Below, piece by piece: positions 26,958-36,270 of a stretch of 62,917 nucleotides of DNA. This DNA comes from Gammaproteobacteria bacterium. Its GTDB lineage: Bacteria; Pseudomonadota; Gammaproteobacteria; Arenicellales; Arenicellaceae. Made by a program: the position numbers and the translations under genes. The notes below the pieces were generated by a model. The model was not told the DNA's origin, searched no databases, and saw nothing but the letters and a program-made list of their open reading frames with translations. The DNA lies in the NCBI GenBank assembly GCA_017854775.1, contig JAFMHC010000005.1, forward strand, positions 1 to 62,917, given 5' to 3'. Position 1 is the stretch's first letter. Each line of letters begins with the position of its first letter.

Positions 26958-27508
26958 CTATCGCCCCCGTATTGTTCAACTCTGTATTCGTGTGCAAGAC
27001 GTTCGTAACGCTGACGATTAACCTCGAAAAAGTCCAAATCTTGCTGATTTATATCGCGCAGTTTTTTTGCTGGGCGGCCAGCCCAGACTTCGTTAGCTTT
27101 GACGACTTTACCGGGAGTAACTAGCGCGCCAGCGGCGACCATTGCGCCTGCTTCTACGATGCAATCATCCATTACGCATGACTGTATACCAATGAATGCC
27201 TTATTTTCAATTGAGCATGCGTGCAAAACAGCAGAGTGGCCTACGGTTATATCATCGCCGAGATAGGTTCCCTGGCCGCGCTCGGCGCAGTGAATCATCG
27301 TCAGATCTTGGATGTTAGTGCGTTGGCCAATACGAATTTCGTTGACGTCGCCGCGTATTACGCAGCCATACCAAATGCCTGACCCAGCGCCTATTTCTAC
27401 ATCGCCAATTATGGTTGCGTTTTGCGCCACGAACGCAGTGTCACTAACTTTGGGTAGTTTGCCTCTATAAGGAAGTAAATATGGGTGACTAATTAGAGTA
27501 TTACTCAT
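26954..27508 (-). CDS. Gamma-carbonic anhydrase family protein (YrdA-like)
   Basis: About 184 residues from ATG 27508 (two codons after a possible TTG). Left-handed beta-helix hexapeptide repeats run from about 25 to 150 (ATIIGDVEIGAGSGIWYG, IRGDVNEIRIGQ). Metal-ligand histidines are in MIHCAE, TVGHSAVLH. The closing WAGRPAKKLRDI is typical. Family members bind zinc or iron, but catalytic activity is often not proven. It is the first gene of a two-gene unit with tspO. Confidence 0.9.
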   Translation of the reverse strand: MSNTLISHPYLLPYRGKLPKVSDTAFVAQNATIIGDVEIGAGSGIWYGCVIRGDVNEIRIGQRTNIQDLTMIHCAERGQGTYLGDDITVGHSAVLHACSIENKAFIGIQSCVMDDCIVEAGAMVAAGALVTPGKVVKANEVWAGRPAKKLRDINQQDLDFFEVNRQRYERLAHEYRVEQYGGDR

Positions 27509-27595
27509 CTTCAAATTCGATCATAAATGCTAATACGATATACGGTAAACTCAAACCTCCTAAATAGCAAACACGCCTAAACTACAGCTTATATA

Positions 27596-28696
27596 ATGCC
27601 TGATACGCCACTTTCTCGTTATCGCCAAGATTTACTCAGTCCTGACTTTGAGGCCGATCACGCGCAGCAGCTCGCGGTTGAAAACTTACAAAGGTTATAC
27701 GATGAGTTGAGTAGTCAGCTCAAGCCTAAGGTCGGCTTGTTTGAGCGCCTAGGGATAACCTCTGCAAAGCCAAAGGAGCCGGTTCGCGGTTTGTACTTTT
27801 GGGGCGGCGTGGGGCGCGGAAAAACGTATTTAGTTGACACGTTTTACGAATGCCTGCCATTTGAAAACAAGCTGCGCATGCATTTTCACCGCTTTATGCG
27901 ACGGGTTCATAACGAACGCAAGTTACTCAAAGACCAAGCTGATCCACTGCTTATTGTTGGTAAGAAACTGGCCAGTGAAGCGCGTGTCTTGTGCTTTGAT
28001 GAGTTCGTGGTCAACGATGTAGCTGACGCGGTTATCCTAGTTAAGCTAATGCGGGTGTTATTTGACGAAGGTGTCACCTTGGTGGCAACCAGCAATGTTG
28101 AGCCTAAAAACCTATACCTTGGCGGCTTGCAGAGAGATTTATTCATCCCTGCGATTGATATGATTTACCAATACTGCGAGGTAATAAATATTGATTCTGG
28201 GATTGATTATCGACTTCGGTTTTTAGACAAAGCGGAAACTTTCTTTAGCCCTATTAATCAGGCTTCTGACGACGGCATGGAAAACAATTTCAAACATCTT
28301 GCGCCCGATGCAGGTAAGAACAATGCGACTATTGATGTTGAGGGCCGAGAGCTGAATTCTATTCGCCGATCCGATGGCGTAATTTGGTTTGAGTTTGACG
28401 AGCTATGCGATGGACCTCGTTCGCAAAATGACTACATAGAGTTGGCGCGTTGTTTTCATTCAATTTTGCTCTCAAATGTACCAGTCATGAACCGCCTTAA
28501 AGAAGATCAGGCAAGGCGTTTCATTAACCTTGTAGACGTATTCTATGACCACAATGTAAAGCTAATTGTGTCCGCCGAGGCACCGGCAACTGAACTTTAC
28601 GTTGGCACGCGTGTTGCGTTTGAATTCCAGCGAACCATAAGCCGGCTACAAGAAATGCAGTCGCATGATTACCTTGCTCTAAGCCATAAAACCTAG
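27596..28696 (+). CDS. zapE: Cell division ATPase ZapE (AFG1-like)
   Basis: 366 residues. AAA+-like ATPase with Walker A GGVGRGKTYL, the LRMHFHRFMRRVH segment typical of ZapE/AFG1, Walker B LCFDEFVVND and sensor ATSNVEPKNLY. ZapE associates with the Z ring late in division. The last codons and stop lie within the first unit of a 14-bp tandem repeat. Confidence 0.95.
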   Translation: MPDTPLSRYRQDLLSPDFEADHAQQLAVENLQRLYDELSSQLKPKVGLFERLGITSAKPKEPVRGLYFWGGVGRGKTYLVDTFYECLPFENKLRMHFHRFMRRVHNERKLLKDQADPLLIVGKKLASEARVLCFDEFVVNDVADAVILVKLMRVLFDEGVTLVATSNVEPKNLYLGGLQRDLFIPAIDMIYQYCEVINIDSGIDYRLRFLDKAETFFSPINQASDDGMENNFKHLAPDAGKNNATIDVEGRELNSIRRSDGVIWFEFDELCDGPRSQNDYIELARCFHSILLSNVPVMNRLKEDQARRFINLVDVFYDHNVKLIVSAEAPATELYVGTRVAFEFQRTISRLQEMQSHDYLALSHKT

Positions 28697-28739
28697 GCCA
28701 TAAAGCCCCGGCCATAAAACCCAAGCCATAAAATCAAGC
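28684..28739. repeat. Degenerate tandem repeat, 14 bp x 4, starting on the zapE stop
   Basis: CCATAAAACCTAGG (28684), CCATAAAGCCCCGG (28698), CCATAAAACCCAAG (28712) and CCATAAAATCAAGC (28726). The first unit contains the end of zapE (His-Lys-Thr-stop). Confidence 0.8.
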
Positions 28740-28787
28740 TCGGGCGGTAAATTTTAGACGCGAGCAATCGAAATAGTTTTAATTAAA

Positions 28788-28855
28788 TCCCTTATAGGCT
28801 AATTGAGACTATCGGCTAAATGAAACTAAGGGCTAAATGAAACTAAGGGGTTATT
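28788..28855. repeat. Degenerate tandem repeat, 17 bp x 4, ending on the stop of the minus-strand gene
   Basis: Units at 28788-28804, 28805-28821, 28822-28838 and 28839-28855 share the core CTAxGGGCTAAAT; the last unit covers the stop codon (28851-28853) of the secreted protein gene on the minus strand. Confidence 0.7.
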
Positions 28856-29321
28856 CGCAAAACCAAGATTTTGCTTTCTCGCCACGCTCGTGGTCACCAA
28901 CAGGGTACCATCCAAACCCCTCTGATAGCTCGGTTGTTGGGGTTGGTTCTTTGTCTCGGTAAAAGCTCATCAGTGATTCAGAATTGCAGCTCTTTTTTGA
29001 GTACACACGACAAACTTTATATTGAAATTGCACCACGCGGTGAAGCCGTGCTTTACGCATAAAATTATGGCAGCCGGGTGTACGCGCTTTCTTCGCGGTG
29101 AAGCGCAATGATTGGGTGATATCGTCTTTGTTGATCTTGTAAAAGCGAATGTTTTGCCGCTCGTTAGCCATACTTGGAGCACTGACCGAGGCGATCACCA
29201 CCATCACACAAGCAAGCTTTATGACTTGTTCAGCTGCGCTTGCCGCCAATCGCGTTGCGCCTGCGGCTAAAAGGGTCTCGCCCGAGGCTAATAGCTTCGT
29301 TACCAAGAGCCTAATTTCCAC
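28851..29321 (-). CDS. Secreted cysteine-containing protein of unknown function
   Basis: 156 residues. A long N-terminal region ends in a hydrophobic stretch and likely signal cleavage (LACVMVVIASVSAPSMA, about 36-52). The mature 104 residues are basic, with cysteines in GCHNF, KVCRV, SCNSE and WFCE, an even number that suggests disulfides in the periplasm. It overlaps the DUF2782 gene by 22 bases and follows it on the same strand, so the two are coupled. I do not recognise a domain. Confidence 0.7.
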   Translation of the reverse strand: MEIRLLVTKLLASGETLLAAGATRLAASAAEQVIKLACVMVVIASVSAPSMANERQNIRFYKINKDDITQSLRFTAKKARTPGCHNFMRKARLHRVVQFQYKVCRVYSKKSCNSESLMSFYRDKEPTPTTELSEGFGWYPVGDHERGEKAKSWFCE

Positions 29322-29701
29322 TTTGGTAGATTCGGTGTTTCTTCAAGATCGTTTGACGTAGATTCGATATTGCCATCTGAGTCGGTTTCCTCGATGTACT
29401 GGGTCGGGGCATTTGAATGTTGCAACTCAATTGAGTAGACCTGACCACTTTCACGGCGCGATTCGACAACAGTCGATGTGCCCAGAACGCTGTTTTTTTT
29501 GCCCTCAGGCTTTTTATCCTTGGCCTTCGACGTAGCTTTGCTCTGGGCGCTTTGCTCTTCAATCGCAGGAGTGCCTTTGGTCTCTTCACCGAGCGTTGGT
29601 GGCGGTGCTGTCTGTGCATGACTCGCGCCAACAAACAATACAGCGCAAATTGCCATCGGCAAAATGCTAATCTTAGTAAGGTCGGATAAAGACATATTCA
29701 T
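29300..29701 (-). CDS. DUF2782 family secreted protein
   Basis: About 133 residues from ATG 29701, preceded by GAGAGAG. The signal peptide is about residues 1-28 (ending SHAQ). A low-complexity Lys/Ala/Pro stretch follows, and the C-terminal DUF2782-like part has VYSIELQH, YIEETDSDGNIE and PKWKLGSW. A DUF2782 gene beside polA is a known arrangement in Pseudomonas. The function is unknown. Longer starts up to 29767 are possible but lack a signal peptide. Confidence 0.78.
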   Translation of the reverse strand: MNMSLSDLTKISILPMAICAVLFVGASHAQTAPPPTLGEETKGTPAIEEQSAQSKATSKAKDKKPEGKKNSVLGTSTVVESRRESGQVYSIELQHSNAPTQYIEETDSDGNIESTSNDLEETPNLPKWKLGSW

Positions 29702-29767
29702 GGCGCACTCTCTCTGAGTCGGATTAAAGCTCATGCTATCATAAACCAAATTTAGAGAAGATCGCAT

Positions 29768-29836
29768 AGTCTTAACGTTTAATAACTCAAAGTCTTAACG
29801 TGTACTAATTCAAAGTCTTAACGTTTACTAATCTTA
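29768..29836. repeat. Tandem repeat, 23 bp x 3, in the divergent DUF2782/polA region
   Basis: Three units (29768-29790, 29791-29813, 29814-29836), each beginning AGTCTTAACGT and differing at a few positions. They lie upstream of both the DUF2782 gene and polA and could affect either promoter. Confidence 0.8.
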
Positions 29837-29958
29837 GAAGGTCGAAATATGGCTATAGCGTTAGTATTACGCTAATTTGTATTGCCCTTATATCAAGAAA
29901 AAACGAGAAAAAACTCTCCCAGCCAACTCCAACTCTCACTTACTACAGTAGCGCACAC

Positions 29959-32664
29959 ATGAAGCAACCCCAACTAATTCTAATCGATGGTTCATCGTAC
30001 CTTTATCGCGCATTTTATGTGCCTCAGTTGAAGCGCATGCAAACCACTAGCGGCCAGCCGACAGGCGCTGTGTTTGGGGTAATCAACATGATTAAGAGCT
30101 TAAACAGCGAATACCCAGATTCAAATATTGTCGCCATCTTTGATGCTAAGGGTAAAAATTTCAGACATGAGTTGTATCAAGAGTACAAAGCCAATAGGTC
30201 TTCAATGCCAGACGAGCTACGTAGCCAAATTGAGTATGTACATGCAGCGGTTAAAGCGCTTGGTTTGCCGTTGGTTGCGGTGCCGGGTGTCGAGGCTGAT
30301 GACGTAATCGGCACTTACGCCAAACAGGCGAGTGAGGCTGGCCAAACCGTGCTTGTTGCCAGTGGTGACAAAGATCTAGCGCAGATTGTAAATGACAAAG
30401 TAGCCCTGATCGACACCATGAAGAAGGTGATTCTTGATGAAGCTGGGGTGGTCGAAAAGTTTGGTGTGCGGCCAGATCAGATTATCGATTATTTAGCCTT
30501 AATGGGTGATACCTCGGACAATATTCCCGGTGTTCCCAAAGTTGGTCCTAAGACAGCGGTAAAATGGATTGCTGAATATGGCAGCTTAGATGGAGTGATC
30601 GAAAACGCCGACAAAATTGGTGGCAAAGTGGGTGAGAATCTACGTGAATTTATCCCGCAACTACCGTTGTCAAAAGATTTGGTTACCATTCGTTGCGAGT
30701 TAGAGCTCCAGCCACTGCTCGCTGAGCTTAAACAAACTGAGCAAGATAAAGATTCGTTGATTGAAATCTATCAAACCTTGCAATTTAAAAAGTGGCTTGC
30801 CGAACTCGGTGCCGATGCTTTAGCGAGTGTAGCCACAGAAGCAATTGCTGAATTTAAAGCCGGCGAATATCAAACAATTTTCGAAAAAGAAGAATTTCTT
30901 GCCTGGGTTGGCCGCTTAGGTGACAGCGAAGGCTTCGCCTTTGATACTGAGACAACCTCGGTAAACGCTCAAGAGGCCGAGTTAGTTGGCGTGTCGTTTG
31001 CCATAAACGCTGGGGAAGCAGCTTACGTGCCAGTAGCGCATAGTTATATGGGGGCGCCTGAGCAGCTTGATCGCGCTTGGGTATTAGAGCAATTAAAGCC
31101 GTTACTGGAAAACCCTGTGCTACCAAAAATTGGTCAGAATCTTAAATACGATATGAGCGTTTTGGCGAATTACAACATAGCCTTAAAAGGGGTTGCTTTC
31201 GACACCATGTTGCAGTCGTACATCCTCGACAGCGTCAGCTCTCGACACGATATGGATACCTTATCGAAGAACCATTTAGGACATACCCCTGTGCCTTTCA
31301 GTGAAATAGCTGGCAAAGGTAAGGCGCAATTAACCTTCGATCAGGTCGATATCGATCTGGCTGGCCACTATGCTGCAGAAGATGCCGACGTGACATTGCG
31401 TTTGCATAATGTACTGATGCCGAAATTAACACGCCAACCGAACTTGCATCGCATCTATACCGAGTTAGAAATGCCTTTGGTCTCAGTATTATCTAGGATT
31501 GAGGACAACGGCGTATTGATTGATGACTCCATGTTGCTCGAGCAAAGTCAAGAATTAGCGATGAGTATGCAAGAGGCCGAGAAAACAGCTTACCAATTGG
31601 CTGATGGCGAATTTAACTTAGCGTCTCCAAAGCAGATTCAAGAGATTTTATACGACAAAATGGGCTTGCCGGTACTGAAGAAAACCCCTAAAGGTGCGCC
31701 ATCTACCGCCGAGGAGGTATTGCAAGAGCTTGCTGTGGATCATGATTTACCTCGGCTAATTTTAGAACACCGTAGCTTGGGTAAATTAAAGTCGACCTAC
31801 ACTGATAAGTTGCCCACCATGATTAACCGTAAAACCGGTCGTGTGCATACCTCGTATCACCAAGCTGTCACCGCAACTGGGCGGCTCTCGTCGAGTGATC
31901 CTAACTTGCAAAATATCCCGGTTCGAACTCAAGAGGGACGCCGCATTCGAGAGGCGTTTATCGCTGAGGATGGATATAAGATTATGGCGGCTGATTACTC
32001 TCAAATTGAGCTGCGAATCATGGCCCATTTGTCCGGTGATGAAACCTTAGTGCATGCCTTTAAAAATGGTTTAGATATTCACCGAGCTACGGCTTCTGAG
32101 ATTTTCTCAACCAAACTAGAAGAGGTAACAGATGAGCAACGACGACATTCCAAGGCGGTCAATTTTGGTTTGATTTACGGTATGTCGGCGTTCGGCTTAG
32201 CCAAGCAGTTACGGGTTCCACGCAAGCAGGCGCAAGCGTATATTGATCAATATTTTGAGCAATATCCTGGCGTTAAAGACTACATGGAGACGACTCGCGA
32301 GTTCGCCCGCGAAAACGGTTACGTCGAAACTGTATTTGGGCGCCGACTCTATCTGCCCGACATTAATGCTAAGAATCACAATATGCGCCAATACGCCGAA
32401 CGCACGGCCATCAACGCACCTATGCAGGGCACGGCTGCTGATATCATAAAGCTTGCCATGATCTCAGTTGATTCTTGGCTTGCCAAGCGTACTGATATTA
32501 AAATGGTGATGCAGGTTCACGATGAATTAGTGTTTGAAGTTGAAGAGTCTGTGTTAACGGCAAGCACGAGTGAGCTTTGTCGAATTATGCAAGACATAGC
32601 GGAGCTCAAAGTTCCTTTAGTTGTTGATACGGGTAGCGGTAAAAACTGGGCGTTAGCGCATTAA
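29959..32664 (+). CDS. polA: DNA polymerase I
   Basis: 901 residues. The 5'-3' exonuclease/FEN domain is at about 1-285 (LIDGSSYLYRAF, VASGDKDLAQIV, GVPKVGPKTA). The 3'-5' exonuclease domain follows (FDTETTS with the DxE pair). The polymerase domain has motif A DYSQIELRIMAHLSGD, motif B RRHSKAVNFGLIYGM and motif C QVHDELVFEV. All three activities appear intact. It fills repair gaps and removes Okazaki primers. Confidence 0.98.
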   Translation: MKQPQLILIDGSSYLYRAFYVPQLKRMQTTSGQPTGAVFGVINMIKSLNSEYPDSNIVAIFDAKGKNFRHELYQEYKANRSSMPDELRSQIEYVHAAVKALGLPLVAVPGVEADDVIGTYAKQASEAGQTVLVASGDKDLAQIVNDKVALIDTMKKVILDEAGVVEKFGVRPDQIIDYLALMGDTSDNIPGVPKVGPKTAVKWIAEYGSLDGVIENADKIGGKVGENLREFIPQLPLSKDLVTIRCELELQPLLAELKQTEQDKDSLIEIYQTLQFKKWLAELGADALASVATEAIAEFKAGEYQTIFEKEEFLAWVGRLGDSEGFAFDTETTSVNAQEAELVGVSFAINAGEAAYVPVAHSYMGAPEQLDRAWVLEQLKPLLENPVLPKIGQNLKYDMSVLANYNIALKGVAFDTMLQSYILDSVSSRHDMDTLSKNHLGHTPVPFSEIAGKGKAQLTFDQVDIDLAGHYAAEDADVTLRLHNVLMPKLTRQPNLHRIYTELEMPLVSVLSRIEDNGVLIDDSMLLEQSQELAMSMQEAEKTAYQLADGEFNLASPKQIQEILYDKMGLPVLKKTPKGAPSTAEEVLQELAVDHDLPRLILEHRSLGKLKSTYTDKLPTMINRKTGRVHTSYHQAVTATGRLSSSDPNLQNIPVRTQEGRRIREAFIAEDGYKIMAADYSQIELRIMAHLSGDETLVHAFKNGLDIHRATASEIFSTKLEEVTDEQRRHSKAVNFGLIYGMSAFGLAKQLRVPRKQAQAYIDQYFEQYPGVKDYMETTREFARENGYVETVFGRRLYLPDINAKNHNMRQYAERTAINAPMQGTAADIIKLAMISVDSWLAKRTDIKMVMQVHDELVFEVEESVLTASTSELCRIMQDIAELKVPLVVDTGSGKNWALAH

Positions 32665-32805
32665 ACGGTTGTTGTCACGAAAGCTATCGACGTCATATCG
32701 ATTTGATTAGTCCCAATTACACCGATTCGCTGAGTTTAAGTGGGACTTTACGCTACGGTCTTTGGGCTTATCGGCTTTAAGGCTAATGGCTTAAGTCCAC
32801 AGACT

Positions 32806-32837
32806 CTTCAGGGGTAATGCTTTAACATTGCCTGAAG
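32806..32837. other. Stem-loop downstream of polA
   Basis: CTTCAGG (32806-32812) pairs with CCTGAAG (32831-32837), with an inner AATG/CATT stem. No T-run follows on the plus strand. It could be a weak terminator or a leader element of the next gene, which starts 57 bases downstream. Confidence 0.4.
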
Positions 32838-32893
32838 ACCATCATACATGCTTATAACTATGCTGGCTGAACGGCTAATCGCTTGCGATAATA

Positions 32894-34384
32894 ATGAATA
32901 AATTTCCTATAAAAATTACCTTGGTCGCACTGGTGTTGCTAATAATGTCGCTTTGGCTATTATTTCCGCGAGATGCAACTCGGGATAACGCCAGCGATAA
33001 CCAGGGTTCTGCAACTGGTGCTGCAACTGGTGCTGCAACTATAGTCTCCGCTATTCAGCCTATTTCTGCAGCCAGCGCTAACGCTAGCAATACTTTGAGT
33101 GAGCTAGGTATTGCCTCTGGCCCAATAAATTATCGCGAGGGCGTAAAGGTTAACTCTCTGTCTACAGACGAGTTAGCATCACTGTCACGCCGCTTTGATG
33201 ACGCTAATGAAGCAATTGAGCGTGGCGATATTGACGCAGGCTTAAAAGGCCTCGAAGCATTAATTACAGAGTATCCAAGCGTTATCGAGCCGTACTTAAA
33301 TGTAGCGTCTGTATACGCCGAGCGAGAGGATCTAGAGAAGGCTCGAGCAACCTTATTAAGTGGGTTTTCTGCCAACCCGAAAGCGGGCATGTTATTTGAT
33401 CATCTAAAAAAAGTTCATGGTGCTTTAGCTGCGAGCTCGTACCGCCAAGCCCTGGAGACAGATTCACCTAAAGCGGCAAACATAAAGCTTATTTTGGCGC
33501 GCGCATCAAGTATTTCGACCCAGCTTGATCAAAGCAAGCAGATCGCAGCATTGCAAAAGATGCTGCAAGAAAGCCAAAATCAAGGCCAAAATCAAAACCA
33601 AGTCGCCGAACCGGAAAATCCATTGCAAGCTGAAAAAGTAGCTGCTTTAGAGTCAAGTCTTAGAGATCTTGAAGCCGGTAAACTGGTGGATCAATCTATC
33701 TACGAGCGGGAATTGGGTGGCTTAAAAAAACAAATAGACGAGCAATCGCAGGCGTTGTTGCTCAGCCAAATAGCTGAGCGAGATGCATTAAATCAATTAG
33801 CTGAAATCACAGAGCAGCTTGAATCTCAGAAAGCCGTGGTCGTGCCGGCGCGAGCCTCAAGCAGCGAGCTGGCGATTACATTAGCAAAGTCTCAGCAACA
33901 AGCGCAAGCATATGCCGTATTAGAAGCAGAAAACAGTAAACTCAGGGAGGAGAATGAGAAACTGGCTCAGGCTGCTGTCGCAGATGAAAGTGTAATATTC
34001 GGCGCCAGTTTAATGCAAAAAACGCGGCAGCAAAATGCTATTGACTTAGTCCATAGTTGGGCCAAAGCATGGTCTGAGCAGGACGTGTCTGCTTATGTCG
34101 AGCACTACGGCGAAAACTATTCATCAAGTCGATCACTGAGTCGAGCGCAATGGTTGGAGCAGCGCGAAGTACGTCTGACAAACAAAAGCTTTATTAGTTT
34201 TGAAGTTAGCAACTTTGAGGTTGAAGACATGGGCCCTCAGTTTTCAGTGATATTTTCGCAGTATTACCGCTCGAATACGGTCGATGATAGGGTCACTAAA
34301 CGCTTAATTTTTAACAAGATTGGCGATGATTGGAGCCAATCGAAAATTTTAGAAGAGCAAGTGGTATCAGGCTCGCCGGAATGA
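32894..34384 (+). CDS. Membrane-anchored coiled-coil protein with a Cds6-like domain
   Basis: 496 residues. An N-terminal anchor (about 7-24, ITLVALVLLIMSLWLLF) is followed by a low-complexity Ala/Thr/Gly part with an ATGAATGAAT repeat, a TPR-like region (about 95-160), a Gln-rich coiled coil (about 200-355) and a C-terminal SnoaL/Cds6-like domain (about 375-490: DLVHSWAKAWSEQDVSAYVEHY). The last domain is also at the end of the L,D-transpeptidase encoded ten bases downstream, so the two are probably partners in the same periplasmic process. The exact function is unknown. Confidence 0.82.
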   Translation: MNKFPIKITLVALVLLIMSLWLLFPRDATRDNASDNQGSATGAATGAATIVSAIQPISAASANASNTLSELGIASGPINYREGVKVNSLSTDELASLSRRFDDANEAIERGDIDAGLKGLEALITEYPSVIEPYLNVASVYAEREDLEKARATLLSGFSANPKAGMLFDHLKKVHGALAASSYRQALETDSPKAANIKLILARASSISTQLDQSKQIAALQKMLQESQNQGQNQNQVAEPENPLQAEKVAALESSLRDLEAGKLVDQSIYERELGGLKKQIDEQSQALLLSQIAERDALNQLAEITEQLESQKAVVVPARASSSELAITLAKSQQQAQAYAVLEAENSKLREENEKLAQAAVADESVIFGASLMQKTRQQNAIDLVHSWAKAWSEQDVSAYVEHYGENYSSSRSLSRAQWLEQREVRLTNKSFISFEVSNFEVEDMGPQFSVIFSQYYRSNTVDDRVTKRLIFNKIGDDWSQSKILEEQVVSGSPE

Positions 34385-34393
34385 CGATTGCTT

Positions 34394-35650
34394 ATGATGT
34401 CAAAACTAAATAGCGTTATTCTCATCGGCTTTTTGTTGTTGCAAACATCAAACGTTGTTGCTCAGTCAAATTCAGAAGCTGATACCAAGGCTGGCTTGCT
34501 CGACGCTAGAGAGGCTGAGCTGCATGCAAGCCAGGCTAATGGTGACTATGAATCATCGGTACTGCGTATCATTAATTCAATTCAAACGGGCGAATTGGAG
34601 CAAGCGGTTGAAAAGGCTGATGCTCACCTAGAAAAATTCCCTAACAGCCAAGTTGCACATTTACTCAGGGCGGATGCGCTAAGTGCACTTACCGGGCCGT
34701 TAGACACTGTGGCCGCTAATGCGAATTTGCCAGAGTTAAGTGTTGATGGTTTAACCCATCAAATACGAAATCGTTGGAGGCATCAAACTGATCATGCCGC
34801 GATCGTACATGGAAAGGTTCCCGCTAGCCTATTAGATATGGGTAATCATCCCTATGTAATCGTCGCCGATATGTCACAAGGGCGCCTGTATCTGTATCAA
34901 AATGACTCAGGCAAGCCAAGGCTGCTGCACGACTACTATATGTCGGTCGGATCCGCTGGTTACGGAAAGCAGGTCAGCGGAGACAATAAGACGCCGGTTG
35001 GTGTGTATGCTATCACCCGCTACATTGAAGGTAGTGCGCTGCCAGATTTATACGGTAAAGGTGCGTTTCCAGTCAATTATCCTAATCGTTATGATCGCTA
35101 TTTGAAGCGAACAGGCTATGGAATCTGGTTGCATGGCACTCCATCGAACACCTACGCTCGATCGCCTTGGTCTAGTGAAGGTTGCTTTGTACTGAGTAAT
35201 GATGACCTACTTGATATCGCTAAGTTCATAAGCGCGGAACAACGCACACCGGTTGTTTTGGCTGACAGCATCGAATGGCTTGCATTGGACAAGCTCGAGA
35301 CTCGCAAAAGATCGTTGCTCGATGTCATTGAGCAGTGGCAGCGCGACTGGGAGAGTCTCGACACGAATGCCTACATCTCGCATTATCAGGTTGATGATTT
35401 TAACTTAGGTAAAGGTGATTACGCAGCGTGGAAGAAACGAAAGAAGGTTGTTAATGAGGCGAAAACATTTGTTCAGATCGATCTCGAGATTAACAGTCTA
35501 TTTGCTTACCCAGGCGTTGGCGACATGTTTGTGGTGAAATACAAGCAGCGTTACCTAAGCGACAATTACTCTAGCGAATCAGAAAAAGAACAACTCTGGA
35601 AGCTTGATAAGCACGGCCGTTGGCGCATCATTTACGAAGGCGAAGCATGA
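34394..35650 (+). CDS. L,D-transpeptidase (YkuD) with a C-terminal Cds6-like domain
   Basis: About 418 residues from ATG 34394. The signal peptide (about 1-22) ends in VVAQ. A TPR-like segment (about 45-110) precedes the YkuD domain (about 150-290) with IWLHGTPSNTYARSPWSSEG and the catalytic Cys in SSEGC. A C-terminal SnoaL/Cds6-like domain follows (about 310-418, WQRDWESLDTNAYISHY). It links peptidoglycan stems by 3-3 bonds or tethers outer-membrane proteins. It belongs to the YafK/Ldt branch with extra domains. Confidence 0.9.
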   Translation: MMSKLNSVILIGFLLLQTSNVVAQSNSEADTKAGLLDAREAELHASQANGDYESSVLRIINSIQTGELEQAVEKADAHLEKFPNSQVAHLLRADALSALTGPLDTVAANANLPELSVDGLTHQIRNRWRHQTDHAAIVHGKVPASLLDMGNHPYVIVADMSQGRLYLYQNDSGKPRLLHDYYMSVGSAGYGKQVSGDNKTPVGVYAITRYIEGSALPDLYGKGAFPVNYPNRYDRYLKRTGYGIWLHGTPSNTYARSPWSSEGCFVLSNDDLLDIAKFISAEQRTPVVLADSIEWLALDKLETRKRSLLDVIEQWQRDWESLDTNAYISHYQVDDFNLGKGDYAAWKKRKKVVNEAKTFVQIDLEINSLFAYPGVGDMFVVKYKQRYLSDNYSSESEKEQLWKLDKHGRWRIIYEGEA

Positions 35651-36270
35651 GGCAGGTCAGATGTTTTGAGCCAACTGACTATATCTTGCCAAATTCTAGT
35701 GCTCTCGTATGTACTCAGAATTATTCACCAATGCGGCAGCTCTAAAGTAATAATGCTGTTTTCCTAAGCTTTTATTTTTCTCAGCGTTTAGGGACCCTGT
35801 TCAAGAACAATGACAAGAGCAATGAATAGAAATCAACAACGCCATACGGCGAGTAAGTGTAGATGTTTGCGTGTGGTTTAAAGCTATCAAATTCACCGGT
35901 TAGCCATTGGGCATGAAACCCACTAGAGGCGATTTCTCTTAGGTGCTTGTTGGGTATTGTTAGGTGCTTGTTGGGTATTGATTGCTGTTGCTCAGTTCGA
36001 AATAAGCTGTTGCTCAGTTCGAAATAGAAAAGTATCTTTAAAAAGATAAAGATGCCTAGGACAGGCGAAATACCGTGTGTGAGGTATTTCAAGGGATGTC
36101 GTTTGGGGGGACTGCCCGCCCTAGGCAATTCTTTCGCTAGAAAAACGATTTGTTACTTTCACTCTGTAAATGAAATCACTTTCTAGAATTCAGTGTGTTA
36201 AGTGATAAGAACGGTAATCCAAATAAGTTAGGAATACAAGATTTTTTATCTAAAAAGATCTAAAAAATAG
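35651..36270. other. 620-bp gap with two pairs of direct repeats
   Basis: This is the longest gene-poor stretch inside the window. It holds a direct repeat pair of about 20 bp (35940-35959 and 35961-35980, TAGGTGCTTGTTGGGTATTG) followed by a second pair of 21 bp (35984-36004 and 36006-36026, starting GCTGTTGCTCAG). A minus-strand reading frame at 35781-36128 spans the repeats but has no RBS or family match and is not called. Confidence 0.7.

Noticed and set aside
35781-36128. 115-codon minus-strand reading frame
   Set aside because: It spans two pairs of direct repeats, has no ribosome site or family match, and its peptide contains the repeats (IPNKHL twice). More likely non-coding.
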